Shown here: piece after piece, positions 1-9,361 of the stretch | Layout of the letters: each line of letters starts with the position of its first letter | How positions within the stretch are numbered: the first letter of the stretch is position 1 | Assembly: GCF_003605365.2 (NCBI RefSeq) | Contig: NZ_QYTU02000003.1 | Span: forward strand, 62,001 to 126,000 | DNA length: 64,000 bases | Direction of reading: 5' to 3' | DNA from: Siminovitchia fortis | GTDB taxonomy: Bacteria > Bacillota > Bacilli > Bacillales > Bacillaceae_C | Notes under the pieces: model-generated | What the model saw: only the letters and a program-made list of their open reading frames with translations | The model's database searches: none | Told to the model about the DNA's origin: nothing | Program-made: the position numbers and the translations under genes

Positions 1-1
1 A

Positions 2-160
2 ATACCGGTGCAACAGGATCCGGCGCTCGTGGAACTGCTGGGCCAGCTTGACTTGAACGAGACGATTCCGGAGGAACTGTTTGAAGCTGTTGCAGAAATT
101 TTTGCTTTCATTTACAGACTGGATCGGAAAATGGGCGAAGAAAAAACTGGACAGCCGTAA
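2..160 (+). CDS. ylqH: YlqH-like FlhB C-terminal-domain protein, 3' end only
   Basis: Partial gene entering from the left edge; 52 residues and a TAA stop are visible. The text resembles the cytoplasmic C-terminal domain of the flagellar export protein FlhB: a QQDPALVELL stretch, then LDLNETIPEELFEAVAEI and a final FAFIYRLDR. In Bacillus a short stand-alone protein of this type (YlqH) sits directly upstream of sucC, which fits this position. The autocleavage NPTH motif would lie upstream of the window and cannot be checked. Stand-alone copies lack the membrane part of FlhB; their function is not established. Confidence 0.8.
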   Translation: MPVQQDPALVELLGQLDLNETIPEELFEAVAEIFAFIYRLDRKMGEEKTGQP

Positions 161-238
161 AAAGTGGACTTCCTGACATCATTTTAATACAATAAACACG
201 CAATCTATTTTTTCATAGTAACGATAGGAGGACGGAAA

Positions 239-1399
239 ATGAATATCCATGAATACCAGGGTAAAGAAATCCTTAGAAAATACGGAGTATCTGTACCTGA
301 TGGAAAAGTTGCTTTCACCGTGGATGACGCAGTGGAAGCCGCAAAAGGACTCGGTTCGGATGTCACTGTCGTAAAAGCACAAATCCATGCCGGCGGCCGC
401 GGAAAAGCAGGCGGGGTAAAAGTGGCGAAAAATTTGGATGAAGTCCGTACATATGCTGAGGAAATTCTCGGAAAAACACTTGTTACGCATCAGACAGGCC
501 CTGAAGGCAAAGAGGTAAAACGCCTGCTGATTGAAGAAGGATGCGATATTAAGAAGGAATACTACGTCGGTCTTGTTGTCGACAGAAGCACCGACAGAGT
601 TGTCTTGATGGCTTCGGAAGAAGGCGGTACGGAAATCGAGGAAGTTGCCGAGAAAACACCGGAAAAAATCTTCAAAGAAGTCGTTGATCCGCTTGTCGGT
701 TTAACCGGTTTCCAAGCGCGCAGAATCGCTTTTAACATCAATATTCCCAATGAATTGGTCGGAAAAGCTGCCAAATTCATGATCAGCCTTTACAATGCCT
801 TTGTGGACAACGATTGTTCAATTGCGGAAATCAACCCTCTTGTTGTGACAGGAGACGGAAATGTGCTTGCACTTGATGCAAAGCTAAATTTTGATGACAA
901 CGCTTTATTCAGGCATAAGGATATCCTTGAATACCGTGATTTGGATGAAGAAGATCCAAAAGAAATCGAAGCATCAAAATACGATTTGAGCTACATCGCT
1001 TTAGACGGAAACATCGGGTGCATGGTCAATGGTGCAGGCCTGGCCATGTCAACGATGGATATCATTAAATATTACGGCGGGGAACCTGCAAACTTCCTGG
1101 ATGTCGGGGGAGGAGCCACCGCGGAAAAAGTAACGGAAGCTTTTAAAATCATCCTTTCCGATGATGCGGTAAAGGGGATCTTTGTCAATATTTTCGGCGG
1201 TATCATGAAGTGTGATGTCATTGCGTCCGGCGTAGTCGAAGCCGTCCACCAGGTTGGACTTGAAGTTCCTTTAGTTGTGAGGCTGGAAGGGACAAATGTG
1301 GATAAAGGCAAAGAGATTCTCAATAAATCCGGTTTGAATATTACGGCTGCGGATTCCATGGCAGACGGTGCGCAAAAAATCGTTGAATTGGTCAAGTAA
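239..1399 (+). CDS. sucC: succinyl-CoA synthetase (ADP-forming), beta subunit
   Basis: Full-length 386-residue beta subunit of the TCA-cycle enzyme that converts succinyl-CoA to succinate with nucleotide phosphorylation. The N-terminal ATP-grasp domain has the Gly/Lys-rich GGRGKAGGV at residues 52-60; the C-terminal CoA-ligase domain carries the conserved GGIMKCD segment near residue 321. The ATG is preceded by AGGAGG at about 228-233. It forms an operon with sucD 66 bp downstream, as in B. subtilis. The enzyme acts in the cytoplasm as an alpha-beta complex. Nothing unusual was seen. Confidence 0.97.
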   Translation: MNIHEYQGKEILRKYGVSVPDGKVAFTVDDAVEAAKGLGSDVTVVKAQIHAGGRGKAGGVKVAKNLDEVRTYAEEILGKTLVTHQTGPEGKEVKRLLIEEGCDIKKEYYVGLVVDRSTDRVVLMASEEGGTEIEEVAEKTPEKIFKEVVDPLVGLTGFQARRIAFNINIPNELVGKAAKFMISLYNAFVDNDCSIAEINPLVVTGDGNVLALDAKLNFDDNALFRHKDILEYRDLDEEDPKEIEASKYDLSYIALDGNIGCMVNGAGLAMSTMDIIKYYGGEPANFLDVGGGATAEKVTEAFKIILSDDAVKGIFVNIFGGIMKCDVIASGVVEAVHQVGLEVPLVVRLEGTNVDKGKEILNKSGLNITAADSMADGAQKIVELVK

Positions 1400-1465
1400 A
1401 GAGCCCCCCAGGTGCTTTGGAATCAAAGGCGTTTATCAAAGATCATTTGAAAGGCAGGGAAAATC

Positions 1466-2368
1466 ATGAGTGTTTTTGTCAATAAAGACACAAAAGTAAT
1501 TGTACAGGGAATTACAGGCTCAACAGCCCTTTTTCATACAGAACAGATGCTTGAATATGGGACGAAAATTGTCGGCGGCGTAACACCCGGCAAAGGCGGC
1601 CAAGAGGTGGCAGGAGTTCCGGTCTTCAATACAGTGGAGGAAGCTGTAAAAGAAACAGGCGCTAACGCTTCGGTTATTTACGTACCGGCACCGTTTGCTG
1701 CTGATGCCATCATGGAAGCAGTCGATGCGGAGCTGGATCTGGCCATCTGCATCACTGAGCACATTCCTGTTTTGGATATGGTCAAAGTGGTCCGTTACAT
1801 GGAAGGCAAGAAAACGAGACTTGTCGGTCCGAACTGTCCTGGAGTCATCACTCCCGAGGAGTGCAAGATCGGAATCATGCCGGGTTACATTCACAAAAAA
1901 GGCCATGTAGGTGTGGTTTCCCGTTCTGGTACATTGACATATGAAGCTGTACATCAGCTTTCCGAAGCAGGTATTGGACAATCAACGGCGGTTGGAATTG
2001 GCGGTGACCCTGTAAACGGCACAAATTTCATCGATGTTTTGAAAGCTTTTAATGAAGATCCTGAAACAGAAGCGGTCATTATGATCGGTGAAATCGGAGG
2101 GACGGCAGAAGAGGAAGCTGCCCAGTGGGTAAAAGCGAACATGGCCAAGCCTGTTGTAGGGTTCATCGGCGGGCGCACTGCACCTCCGGGAAAACGCATG
2201 GGCCATGCCGGTGCCATCATTTCGGGCGGAAAAGGAACTGCGGACGAAAAAATCCGTGTCATGAACGAATGCGGAATCAAAGTTGCCGATACTCCTGCAG
2301 TAATTGGTGAAACATTGATCGGAGTCTTGAAGGATAAGGGACTCTATGAAAAATGCAAGACACATTAA
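1466..2368 (+). CDS. sucD: succinyl-CoA synthetase, alpha subunit
   Basis: 300-residue alpha subunit, the partner of the SucC upstream. The Rossmann CoA-binding domain opens with [10 protein letters not shown] (residues 11-20). The phosphohistidine is His247 within MGHAGAI, as expected for the family. The GGKG loop follows. The start ATG has AGGCAGGG a few bases upstream. The gene ends just before an intergenic repeat in inverted orientation (2390-2512), so sucCD probably forms a two-gene transcription unit. Normal length, no defects. Confidence 0.97.
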   Translation: MSVFVNKDTKVIVQGITGSTALFHTEQMLEYGTKIVGGVTPGKGGQEVAGVPVFNTVEEAVKETGANASVIYVPAPFAADAIMEAVDAELDLAICITEHIPVLDMVKVVRYMEGKKTRLVGPNCPGVITPEECKIGIMPGYIHKKGHVGVVSRSGTLTYEAVHQLSEAGIGQSTAVGIGGDPVNGTNFIDVLKAFNEDPETEAVIMIGEIGGTAEEEAAQWVKANMAKPVVGFIGGRTAPPGKRMGHAGAIISGGKGTADEKIRVMNECGIKVADTPAVIGETLIGVLKDKGLYEKCKTH

Positions 2369-2389
2369 TTGAATAGGGAAGCCTCTTGT

Positions 2390-2512
2390 AAGAAAAGCGC
2401 AAGGCGCGCAGCCTTAGGCGACAAGCACAAGACGAATTGCGAGGAGGCAGCTTTTCAGCCACCACAGCAATTCGGCTTGATCCTTTCGCCGATGGCGCCT
2501 GGAGCTGGACAT
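2390..2512 (-). repeat. Family A intergenic repeat, reverse orientation
   Basis: On the minus strand this begins near GTCCAGCTCCAGGCGCCATC and ends with GCGCCTTGCGCTTTTCTT. It is the reverse complement of the element at 48279-48403, including a shared interior with GAATTGCGAGGAGGCAG and CCACCACAGCAAT. The ends are complementary, so the element can fold on itself. It lies between sucD and dprA. Reading frames through it are artefacts. The rest of the 237-bp gap shows only the region just upstream of dprA. Confidence 0.8.
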
Positions 2513-2605
2513 ATCACAACATCATTCCATATAGATGTTTCGTCCAAATTTTATACTTTTTTTAAAAGGAACAAAGAGGCTTCCTTTTAAAAAAATAAAA
2601 AGGAA

Positions 2606-3484
2606 GTGATCCGAATTTTTACAGAAAGGCTGCTCCATTTGATCCATTGCCCGCAAGTGGGGAACGCAGCAATTAGAAACCTTCTCAAACATGACCCCTC
2701 ACTTTTAAATCTTTATTCTTTTTCATCCTCTAAACTCCAACAGCTTCTGCAATTGAGCCACTCTTCTGCACGGAAATTTTTCCATGACTTCCAAAGGATC
2801 GATATCAACAAAATTCTTGAAAAATACCATGCCAGCGGAATATCGGTTATTACTTTCAGAGACCGGGAATACCCCGAAATGCTGAAAGAAATTTATGACC
2901 CGCCGCTTGTCCTTTTTTTCATGGGGGACAACCTGCTTCTTAAAAGGCCATCGATTGCTGTAGTGGGCGCAAGGGCTGCTGATGCGTATGCGAAAAAAGC
3001 CATTGGCCTGCTGCTTGAGCCTCTTCTGGAAAGCGGATTTGTCATTGTCAGCGGACTTGCCAAAGGCACCGACACTTTTGCCCACCAGCAAGCAATACGG
3101 CTTGGCGGAAAAACAATCGCCGTGTTGGGAGGCGGTTTCTTCCATTTATATCCGCCGGAAAATAGGGAGCTGGCTGAAAAGATGAAAAAAGACCACTTGA
3201 TTGTTTCGGAGTATCCCCCGATCTGGCGGCCGCAAAAATGGCATTTTCCCCAAAGAAACCGTATAATAAGCGGATTGGCCAAAGGTACTGTCATCGTACA
3301 GGCAAGGTCAAGGAGCGGATCACTCATCACTGCCGATTTTGCTTTGGAGGAAGGCAGGGAAGTTTTTGCGGTGCCGGGGCCGATCGGCAGCCCCCTTTCA
3401 GAAGGGGCAAACCGCCTGATACAGCAAGGGGCAAAGCTTGTTACTTCCGGCTATGATATATTGGAGGAACTGTATATCGAGTGA
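2606..3484 (+). CDS. dprA: DNA-processing protein DprA (Smf)
   Basis: 292 residues; a RecA loader that protects incoming single-stranded DNA during natural transformation. The N-terminal helical region is followed by a Rossmann-like domain starting at about residue 110 (SIAVVGARAAD), the GLAKGTDTFAHQQA motif at about 150, a GGKTIAVLGGG segment, and FPQRNRIISGLA at about 215, all family hallmarks. The chosen GTG at 2606 has AAGGA only one or two bases away, which is poor spacing, so the true start is uncertain by a few codons. The position between sucD and topA is conserved in Bacillus. Confidence 0.93.
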   Translation: MIRIFTERLLHLIHCPQVGNAAIRNLLKHDPSLLNLYSFSSSKLQQLLQLSHSSARKFFHDFQRIDINKILEKYHASGISVITFRDREYPEMLKEIYDPPLVLFFMGDNLLLKRPSIAVVGARAADAYAKKAIGLLLEPLLESGFVIVSGLAKGTDTFAHQQAIRLGGKTIAVLGGGFFHLYPPENRELAEKMKKDHLIVSEYPPIWRPQKWHFPQRNRIISGLAKGTVIVQARSRSGSLITADFALEEGREVFAVPGPIGSPLSEGANRLIQQGAKLVTSGYDILEELYIE

Positions 3485-3628
3485 GTCATTTCATCACATA
3501 AAATCAAAAAAACTTGCAATTTTACGGAAAGTGGGATAGATTCATCAACAGAAGCTTGGAACAGGTGCTTAAGCTCTTCTCGTTGTTAAAGAAAGCATAA
3601 AATTCCACAACTTTGGATAGTATTTCCT

Positions 3629-3834
3629 TGTCTAGCTCCAGCGCTCAGCGACTAGCAAACTTCGCGCCTCCTCCTACGATAAGTCCACATCGGCTCCGAC
3701 GCACAGGATGTGCTAGTGCAGGCGAAGCGACAGGACGTCGCTGCTTGAGCCTGCATTCTTCGCCGTGTTTCCTTTATCTCGTCGGAGGCGCTCCAGTTTG
3801 TACGTCGCTAAACGAGCGCTTGCGCTTTTCTTAA
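3629..3834 (+). repeat. Family B intergenic repeat
   Basis: Runs from TGTCTAGCTCCAGCGCTCAG to GAGCGCTTGCGCTTTTCTTAA. The interior contains CCTACGATAAGTC and CCTTTATCTCGTC blocks that recur at 6157-6396 and, inverted, at 35756-36047. It lies in the 566-bp gap between dprA and topA and abuts a family C element. The first 140 bases of that gap (3485-3628) show no gene; only a weak AGAAGCTT/AAGCTCTTCT hairpin without a T-tract is visible. Confidence 0.75.
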
Positions 3835-3957
3835 TGTCTAGCTGCAGACGGCAGGGGCTCGAGGTCGCTTCGGTCTAGCCAATGAAGTCAAAGAACGACT
3901 TCACTGGCTAGTCCTCCAGCGCTTGTCGCCCCTAAGCGGCCGTCTTCCGCTTTTCTA
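3835..3957 (+). repeat. Family C intergenic repeat
   Basis: Runs from TGTCTAGCTGCAGACGGCAG to CGTCTTCCGCTTTTCTA. The arms GACGGCAGGGGCTCGAGG and CTTGTCGCCCCTAAGCGGC are partly complementary, and an inner palindrome AGCCAATGAAGTC/GACTTCACTGGCT forms a second stem. A second full copy lies at 61045-61166 and a fragment at 62771-62813. It sits directly upstream of the topA promoter. Confidence 0.75.
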
Positions 3958-3979
3958 TACGCCTGTTCTATTTCTTTCG

Positions 3980-4008
3980 TTGACAAACATACGATACACG
4001 TATAAGAT
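3980..4008 (+). promoter_or_regulatory. putative sigma-A promoter of topA
   Basis: A perfect -35 TTGACA (3980-3985), a 17-bp spacer and TAAGAT (4003-4008; four of six match the -10 consensus), 42 bp before the topA start. Recognised by consensus only. Confidence 0.55.
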
Positions 4009-4050
4009 TTATTCTGATTTATTGAATTTACCTCTGGGGAGGATTTTTGC

Positions 4051-6126
4051 ATGTCGGATTACTTGGTGATTGTGGAATCGCCTGCAAAGGCGAAGACCAT
4101 TGAACGATATTTAGGAAAAAAATATAAAGTAAGGGCATCCATGGGACACGTCAGGGATTTGCCGAAAAGCCAAATGGGTGTGGATGTTGAAAACAATTAT
4201 GAACCGAAATATATAACAATCAGGGGAAAAGGCCCTGTTTTAAAAGAACTGAGATCTGCAGCCAAGAAAGCGAAAAAAGTATATCTTGCAGCTGACCCCG
4301 ACAGGGAAGGTGAAGCGATTGCATGGCATTTGGCCCATAGTCTTGATGTGGATATCAATTCAGACTGCCGTGTCATCTTCAATGAAATTACAAAAGATGC
4401 TATTAAAGAATCCTTTAAGCATCCTCGTCCTATAAACAAAGATCTTGTTGATGCCCAACAGGCAAGAAGAATATTAGACAGACTCGTAGGGTATAACATC
4501 AGCCCGCTTTTTTGGAAAAAGGTAAAAAAGGGTTTAAGCGCCGGAAGGGTTCAGTCTGTTGCAGTGCGTCTGATCATAGACAGAGAAAATGAGATCAAAA
4601 ATTTCGTTCCCGAAGAATATTGGTCTATCGAAGGACTGTTTAAAAAAGGGAAGGACGAATTCCAGGCTGCTTTTTATGGAATAGAAGGAAAGAAAAAGAA
4701 GCTTCAGTCTGAAGGAGATGTAAAAGAGGTACTCGGGCAATTGGATGGTGATTCCTTTGTGGTTCAGGCTGTTACGAAAAAAGAAAGAAAAAGAAACCCT
4801 GCCCGTCCGTTTACTACATCATCACTTCAGCAGGAAGCTGCCAGAAAGCTCAATTTCAGAGCGAAAAAAACCATGATGCTTGCACAGCAATTATATGAAG
4901 GGATTGACCTCGGAAAAGAAGGAACCGTTGGTTTAATTACTTATATGAGGACGGATTCCACAAGAGTTTCTGATATTGCCGTAAAAGAAGCATCTGAATA
5001 TATAAGCTCCCGATTTGGAAAGGAATATCTGGCTGCAGGAGGCCGGAAGGATAAGAAACAGGCGAACGCCCAGGACGCGCATGAAGCGATCCGGCCAACT
5101 AGTACAATGAGGGAACCGAATGCTGTCAAAGCCCATTTAAGCCGCGATCAGCTAAGATTGTACAGGCTGATTTGGGAACGTTTTGTTGCAAGCCAAATGG
5201 CACCGGCGGTCATGGATACGATGACTGTTGATCTGGTGAATGGTAAAGTTACATTTCGTGCGAATGGTTCCAAAACAAAATTCCCCGGCTTTATGAAGGT
5301 ATACGTGGAAGGAACCGATGATCAATCAGAAGAAAAAGAGAATGTGCTGCCTTCTTTCGAAGAGGGTGAGAAAGTCGTTTCGGAAAAGCTGAACCCGAAA
5401 CAGCATTTTACACAGCCGCCTCCGAGATATACAGAAGCAAGATTGGTCAAAACCCTGGAAGAATTGGGAATAGGCAGGCCTTCGACCTACGCTCCTACGC
5501 TCGATACGATTCAGCGAAGAGGTTATGTCGCTTTGGATAATAAGCGTTTTATCCCCACAGAGCTGGGCGAAATTGTTACAGAGCTGATGATGGAGTTTTT
5601 CCCTGAGGTACTGGATGTGGAGTTTACAGCCAGAATGGAAAATAACCTGGATGAAATTGAAGAGGGCCATGCTCAGTGGGTTAAGATTATAGATGACTTT
5701 TACCAAAACTTCGAAAAGAGTTTGAAAAAAGCAGAAGCTGAAATGAGAGAAGTGGAAATCAAGGATGAATACGCCGGGGAAGACTGCGAGAACTGCGGAA
5801 GTCCTATGGTTATCAAAATGGGGCGATTCGGCAAATTTATGGCATGCAGCAATTTCCCTGACTGCAGAAACACAAAGCCGATTGTGAAGGAAATCGGTGT
5901 GAAATGCCCGAAATGTAAAGAAGGAAATGTCATAGAGCGAAAAAGCAAGAAAAAGCGCATTTTTTATGGCTGTGACCGCTATCCCGAATGCGACTTCCTC
6001 TCCTGGGATAAGCCGATTAACCGTCCTTGCCCGAAATGCGACGGACTTCTTGTTGAAAAGAAGCTCAAAAAAGGAAATCAGGTCCAGTGTGTCAATTGCG
6101 ACTACAAGGAAGAGCCGCAGCAATAA
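4051..6126 (+). CDS. topA: DNA topoisomerase I
   Basis: 691-residue type IA topoisomerase that relaxes negative supercoils. The Toprim domain opens at residue 4 ([19 protein letters not shown]), and the acidic DPDREGEA motif follows near residue 87. The catalytic tyrosine is Tyr298 in [12 protein letters not shown]. The C-terminus carries three zinc-ribbon-like Cys4 clusters from about residue 578 (CENCGSP, CPKCKEG, CPKCDGL), as in the Bacillus enzyme. ATG start with GGGGAGG upstream. The stop codon overlaps the left arm of a terminator. Confidence 0.97.
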   Translation: MSDYLVIVESPAKAKTIERYLGKKYKVRASMGHVRDLPKSQMGVDVENNYEPKYITIRGKGPVLKELRSAAKKAKKVYLAADPDREGEAIAWHLAHSLDVDINSDCRVIFNEITKDAIKESFKHPRPINKDLVDAQQARRILDRLVGYNISPLFWKKVKKGLSAGRVQSVAVRLIIDRENEIKNFVPEEYWSIEGLFKKGKDEFQAAFYGIEGKKKKLQSEGDVKEVLGQLDGDSFVVQAVTKKERKRNPARPFTTSSLQQEAARKLNFRAKKTMMLAQQLYEGIDLGKEGTVGLITYMRTDSTRVSDIAVKEASEYISSRFGKEYLAAGGRKDKKQANAQDAHEAIRPTSTMREPNAVKAHLSRDQLRLYRLIWERFVASQMAPAVMDTMTVDLVNGKVTFRANGSKTKFPGFMKVYVEGTDDQSEEKENVLPSFEEGEKVVSEKLNPKQHFTQPPPRYTEARLVKTLEELGIGRPSTYAPTLDTIQRRGYVALDNKRFIPTELGEIVTELMMEFFPEVLDVEFTARMENNLDEIEEGHAQWVKIIDDFYQNFEKSLKKAEAEMREVEIKDEYAGEDCENCGSPMVIKMGRFGKFMACSNFPDCRNTKPIVKEIGVKCPKCKEGNVIERKSKKKRIFYGCDRYPECDFLSWDKPINRPCPKCDGLLVEKKLKKGNQVQCVNCDYKEEPQQ

Positions 6127-6153
6127 GGTGAGTGCGCCGAGCACTCACCTTTT
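6125..6153 (+). terminator. topA rho-independent terminator
   Basis: Perfect 11-bp stem AAGGTGAGTGC/GCACTCACCTT with a GCCGA loop and a short T-run. The left arm begins inside the TAA stop codon of topA. Confidence 0.85.
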
Positions 6154-6156
6154 CCT

Positions 6157-6396
6157 TGTCCAGGCTGACCGGGCGTTTCCGTTTCCTTTATCTCGTCAGG
6201 AATCGTCCAGTCTGTACGACGCTGGACGAGCGCTTTCGCTTTTCTTGTTTCCAGCTTCAGCGCTCAGCGACTAGCCGACTTCCTCTTCCTTCCTACGATA
6301 AGTCAACCTCGGCTCGCCTTCGGCATCGCCGTGTTTCCTTTATCTCGTCAGGAATCGTCCAGTCTGTACGTCACTAGACGAGCGCTTCCGCTTTTT
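6157..6396 (+). repeat. two Family B repeats in tandem (one short, one longer)
   Basis: The first copy (6157-6246) is a short form; the second (6246-6396) has the longer interior. Both contain CCTTTATCTCGTCAGGAATC followed by GTCCAGTCTGTACG and end in GAGCGCTT(T/C)CGCTTTT. The second begins TTTCCAGCTTCAGCGCTCAG like the copy at 3629. They fill most of the 374-bp gap between topA and trmFO; the remaining 104 bp before trmFO holds an AT-rich stretch with no clear promoter. Confidence 0.75.
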
Positions 6397-6500
6397 GTAT
6401 AAAGCGCATTGTTTTTATTTGTCACGCATTTAGGGTAAAATGCTATAGGGATTGATGAGAAAAATTGTGAAAGATTGATCATATACTGGAGGTTACATAC

Positions 6501-7802
6501 ATGCAATCGGTAAATATTATAGGTGCAGGTTTGGCAGGGAGTGAAGCGGCGTGGCAGATTGCCAAGCGGGGAATCCGGGTTGACTTATATGAAATGAGGC
6601 CTGTCAAGCAAACGCCTGCCCATCATACAGATAAGTTTGCCGAACTGGTTTGCTCCAATTCATTACGGGCAAACTCCCTTACTAATGCGGTCGGTGTCCT
6701 GAAAGAAGAAATGAGAATGATGGATTCGCTCATTATCGAGGCTGCCGATCGGTCATCCGTTCCCGCAGGCGGAGCACTTGCTGTTGACAGACACGATTTT
6801 GCAGGACGTGTCACGGAAAAAATCCGCGCAAATCCGCTCATTACAGTCCATAATGAGGAAATTACTGATATTCCTTCCGGTATTACAATCATCGCCACAG
6901 GGCCGCTGACAAGCGACAGTTTGTCTAAAAAGCTCAAGGAACTGACAGGGGAGGACCATTTATATTTTTATGATGCTGCCGCTCCTATTATTGAAAAAGA
7001 CAGCATAAATATGGATAAAGTTTACTTGAAATCCCGCTATGACAAAGGGGAAGCAGCCTATCTGAACTGCCCGATGAACGAGGAAGAGTTCAATCGCTTT
7101 TATGATGCTTTAATCAAAGCTGAAACGGTCCCGCTTAAAGAATTTGAAAAAGAAATTTTCTTTGAAGGCTGTATGCCGATTGAAGTGATGGCCCAAAGAG
7201 GGAAAAAAACAATGCTGTTTGGCCCTTTGAAGCCAGTCGGCCTTGAGGATCCTAAAACCGGAAAAATCCCTTATGCCGTTGTCCAGCTCCGGCAGGATGA
7301 TGCTGCGGGAACACTCTATAATATGGTAGGGTTCCAAACACATCTCAAATGGGGACCGCAAAAAGAGGTGATCAGGCTTATTCCGGGATTGGAAGAGGTT
7401 GAAATTGTCCGTTATGGTGTCATGCACCGCAATACGTTTATCAATTCGCCAAAGGTCCTCAACCGGACATATCAATTTAAAGAAAAGCCCGATTTATTTT
7501 TCGCCGGGCAGATGACCGGAGTTGAAGGCTATGTGGAATCGGCGGCCAGCGGTTTGGCTGCGGGCGTGAATGCTGCATTAGTGGCACTGGGAAAAGAACC
7601 GGCAGTTTTTCCAAACGAAACAATGATTGGAAGCCTTGCCCATTATATTACATCAACCGGCTCGAAAACTTTCCAGCCGATGAATGTCAATTTCGGACTG
7701 CTGCCAGAATTGCCCCAAAGAATTAAAAACAAGAAATTGAAGAATGAGCAATATGCAGAACGTGCAATTAACGCAATTCAAAACTTTGCGAAAAATATTT
7801 AA
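6501..7802 (+). CDS. trmFO: methylenetetrahydrofolate--tRNA (uracil-54-C5) methyltransferase
   Basis: 433 residues, formerly Gid. A flavoprotein that makes ribothymidine at position 54 of tRNA using methylene-tetrahydrofolate. The FAD-binding Rossmann motif [14 protein letters not shown] is at the N-terminus (residues 5-18), followed by the family text [14 protein letters not shown] and [11 protein letters not shown] with the conserved cysteine near residue 51. The C-terminal [19 protein letters not shown] is characteristic. ATG with CTGGAGG upstream. First gene of the trmFO-xerC-hslVU-codY cluster. Confidence 0.97.
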   Translation: MQSVNIIGAGLAGSEAAWQIAKRGIRVDLYEMRPVKQTPAHHTDKFAELVCSNSLRANSLTNAVGVLKEEMRMMDSLIIEAADRSSVPAGGALAVDRHDFAGRVTEKIRANPLITVHNEEITDIPSGITIIATGPLTSDSLSKKLKELTGEDHLYFYDAAAPIIEKDSINMDKVYLKSRYDKGEAAYLNCPMNEEEFNRFYDALIKAETVPLKEFEKEIFFEGCMPIEVMAQRGKKTMLFGPLKPVGLEDPKTGKIPYAVVQLRQDDAAGTLYNMVGFQTHLKWGPQKEVIRLIPGLEEVEIVRYGVMHRNTFINSPKVLNRTYQFKEKPDLFFAGQMTGVEGYVESAASGLAAGVNAALVALGKEPAVFPNETMIGSLAHYITSTGSKTFQPMNVNFGLLPELPQRIKNKKLKNEQYAERAINAIQNFAKNI

Positions 7803-7808
7803 TTTTCT

Positions 7809-7837
7809 TTGCATAGAAAAATGAATTGTGATAATAT
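7809..7837 (+). promoter_or_regulatory. possible sigma-A promoter before xerC
   Basis: TTGCAT (7809-7814), a 17-bp spacer and TAATAT (7832-7837). It begins just after the trmFO stop and could give separate transcription of xerC-hslV-hslU-codY. Consensus match only. Confidence 0.35.
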
Positions 7838-7867
7838 TTAGAAGGCTTGATAGTCGGGGGTGGAAGG

Positions 7868-8755
7868 ATGAAAGACCATGTGAACAGTTTTTTGGAATAC
7901 TTGCAGATTGAAAAAAACTATTCATCTTACACAATCGAATTTTATAAAAAAGATATCGAGCATTTCATCCTGTTCATGAAAGAGCAAAGCATTGCAACAC
8001 TGGATGATGTGGAATATTTCGATGCCCGCCTGTATGTTTCTTCATTGTATGAACAGCAATATGCAAGGACAAGTGCCGCCAGGAAAATATCAAGCTTGCG
8101 AAGCTTCTTCAAGTTTTTGTTAAGGGAAAAAATCGTACATGAAAATCCCTTTATTTTGGTTATACAGCCTAAAAAAGGAGTGAGGCTACCCAGCTTCCTT
8201 TATGAAGAGGAGATGCAGCAGCTATTTGATTCCTGCGATGATTCTACCCCATTGGGGAAACGCAACCTCGCGCTTATAGAATTACTGTATGCCACCGGCA
8301 TCAGGGTAAGCGAGTGCGCAAATATTATGGTGGATGATGTAGACTTTGAATTTTCAACCATTCTGGTAAAGGGAAAAGGCAAAAAGGAACGATATGTGCC
8401 TTTCGGTATCTTTGCCGCAGAGGCTCTGGAATCCTACATGAATAATGCCAGAAGCCTGCTGGTTGACCGCTCGGGCCACCGGAGTCTTTTTGTGAATGCC
8501 AGGGGAGGCCCGTTAACTGTAAGAGGAATCCGTCATGTCCTGAATGATGTAATGAAAAAGGCATCCCTGTCAGGAAAGATCCATCCGCATATGTTCCGGC
8601 ACAGTTTCGCGACACATATGCTGAACAACGGGGCGGATATGCGGACAGTCCAAGAATTATTGGGGCACACGCACCTGTCATCAACGCAGGTTTATACGCA
8701 CGTTACAAAGGAACATTTAAGGAAAACATATATGAACAGCCATCCGCGGGCTTGA
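7868..8755 (+). CDS. xerC: tyrosine recombinase XerC (CodV)
   Basis: 295-residue site-specific recombinase that, with XerD, resolves chromosome dimers at dif. An N-terminal SAM-like core-binding domain (about 1-90) precedes the catalytic domain. The catalytic set is visible: Arg146 (GIRVSE), His241-x-x-Arg244 (HMFRH), His267 (LLGHTHL) and the nucleophile Tyr276. I chose ATG 7868 after GGGGGTGG rather than a TTG seven codons upstream. Co-directional with hslV 17 bp downstream, as in the codV-clpQ-clpY-codY operon of B. subtilis. Confidence 0.95.
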   Translation: MKDHVNSFLEYLQIEKNYSSYTIEFYKKDIEHFILFMKEQSIATLDDVEYFDARLYVSSLYEQQYARTSAARKISSLRSFFKFLLREKIVHENPFILVIQPKKGVRLPSFLYEEEMQQLFDSCDDSTPLGKRNLALIELLYATGIRVSECANIMVDDVDFEFSTILVKGKGKKERYVPFGIFAAEALESYMNNARSLLVDRSGHRSLFVNARGGPLTVRGIRHVLNDVMKKASLSGKIHPHMFRHSFATHMLNNGADMRTVQELLGHTHLSSTQVYTHVTKEHLRKTYMNSHPRA

Positions 8756-8772
8756 ATGCTAGGAGGTAAACG

Positions 8773-9315
8773 ATGGATAAGTTCCATGCAACGACAATTT
8801 TCGCCGTTCATCATAAGGGAAAATGTGCCATGGCCGGTGATGGACAAGTGACATTTGGAAATGCGGTAGTCATGAAACATACTGCACGCAAGGTACGTAA
8901 ACTATTCAATGGCAAAGTGCTGGCCGGTTTTGCAGGATCTGTGGCTGATGCCTTTACATTATTTGAGAAATTTGAAGGGAAGCTCGAGGAATACAATGGA
9001 AATCTTCCGCGGGCGGCTGTCGAACTGGCGAAGGAATGGCGGAGCGATAAAGTTTTAAGAAAGCTTGAAGCGATGCTGATCGTTATGGATGACAAGCATC
9101 TGCTGCTCATTTCCGGTACGGGTGAAGTCATTGAGCCGGATGATGGTATTTTGGCAATTGGATCTGGCGGCAATTATGCGCTGGCCGCTGGCAGGGCTTT
9201 GAAAAATCATGCCGCTGAACATCTGACTGCAAAAGAAATGGCTAAAGCGGCCTTGGAAATTGCCGCGGATATATGCGTCTACACAAATCGACAAATAATT
9301 GTCGAAGAATTGTAA
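8773..9315 (+). CDS. hslV: HslV (ClpQ) protease subunit of HslUV
   Basis: 180-residue N-terminal-nucleophile peptidase that stacks with the HslU ATPase. The conserved TTIFAV occurs at residues 7-12 after a short leader [15 protein letters not shown] and [14 protein letters not shown] follow. In B. subtilis the enzyme (CodW) has been reported to be an N-terminal serine protease using Ser2; here residue 2 is Asp, so the nucleophile is most likely Thr7 after leader removal. ATG with AGGAGG at 8761-8766. Upstream of hslU by 46 bp. Confidence 0.96.
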   Translation: MDKFHATTIFAVHHKGKCAMAGDGQVTFGNAVVMKHTARKVRKLFNGKVLAGFAGSVADAFTLFEKFEGKLEEYNGNLPRAAVELAKEWRSDKVLRKLEAMLIVMDDKHLLLISGTGEVIEPDDGILAIGSGGNYALAAGRALKNHAAEHLTAKEMAKAALEIAADICVYTNRQIIVEEL

Positions 9316-9361
9316 CACATGTCGACGCTACAATACGTTACTGTAAGAGGGAGGGACTATT

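Noticed and set aside
2369-2590. Short plus-strand frame after sucD
   Set aside because: Runs entirely through a dispersed intergenic repeat. The same applies to frames at 3613-3834, 6132-6377 and 35771-35977.
5326-6144. Minus-strand frame of 272 codons opposite topA
   Set aside because: Antisense shadow of a highly conserved gene; Phe/Leu-rich composition typical of the complement of Lys/Glu codons.
6416-6465. Possible promoter before trmFO (TTGTCA with TATAGG)
   Set aside because: Spacer of 19 bp and weak -10; not convincing enough to list.
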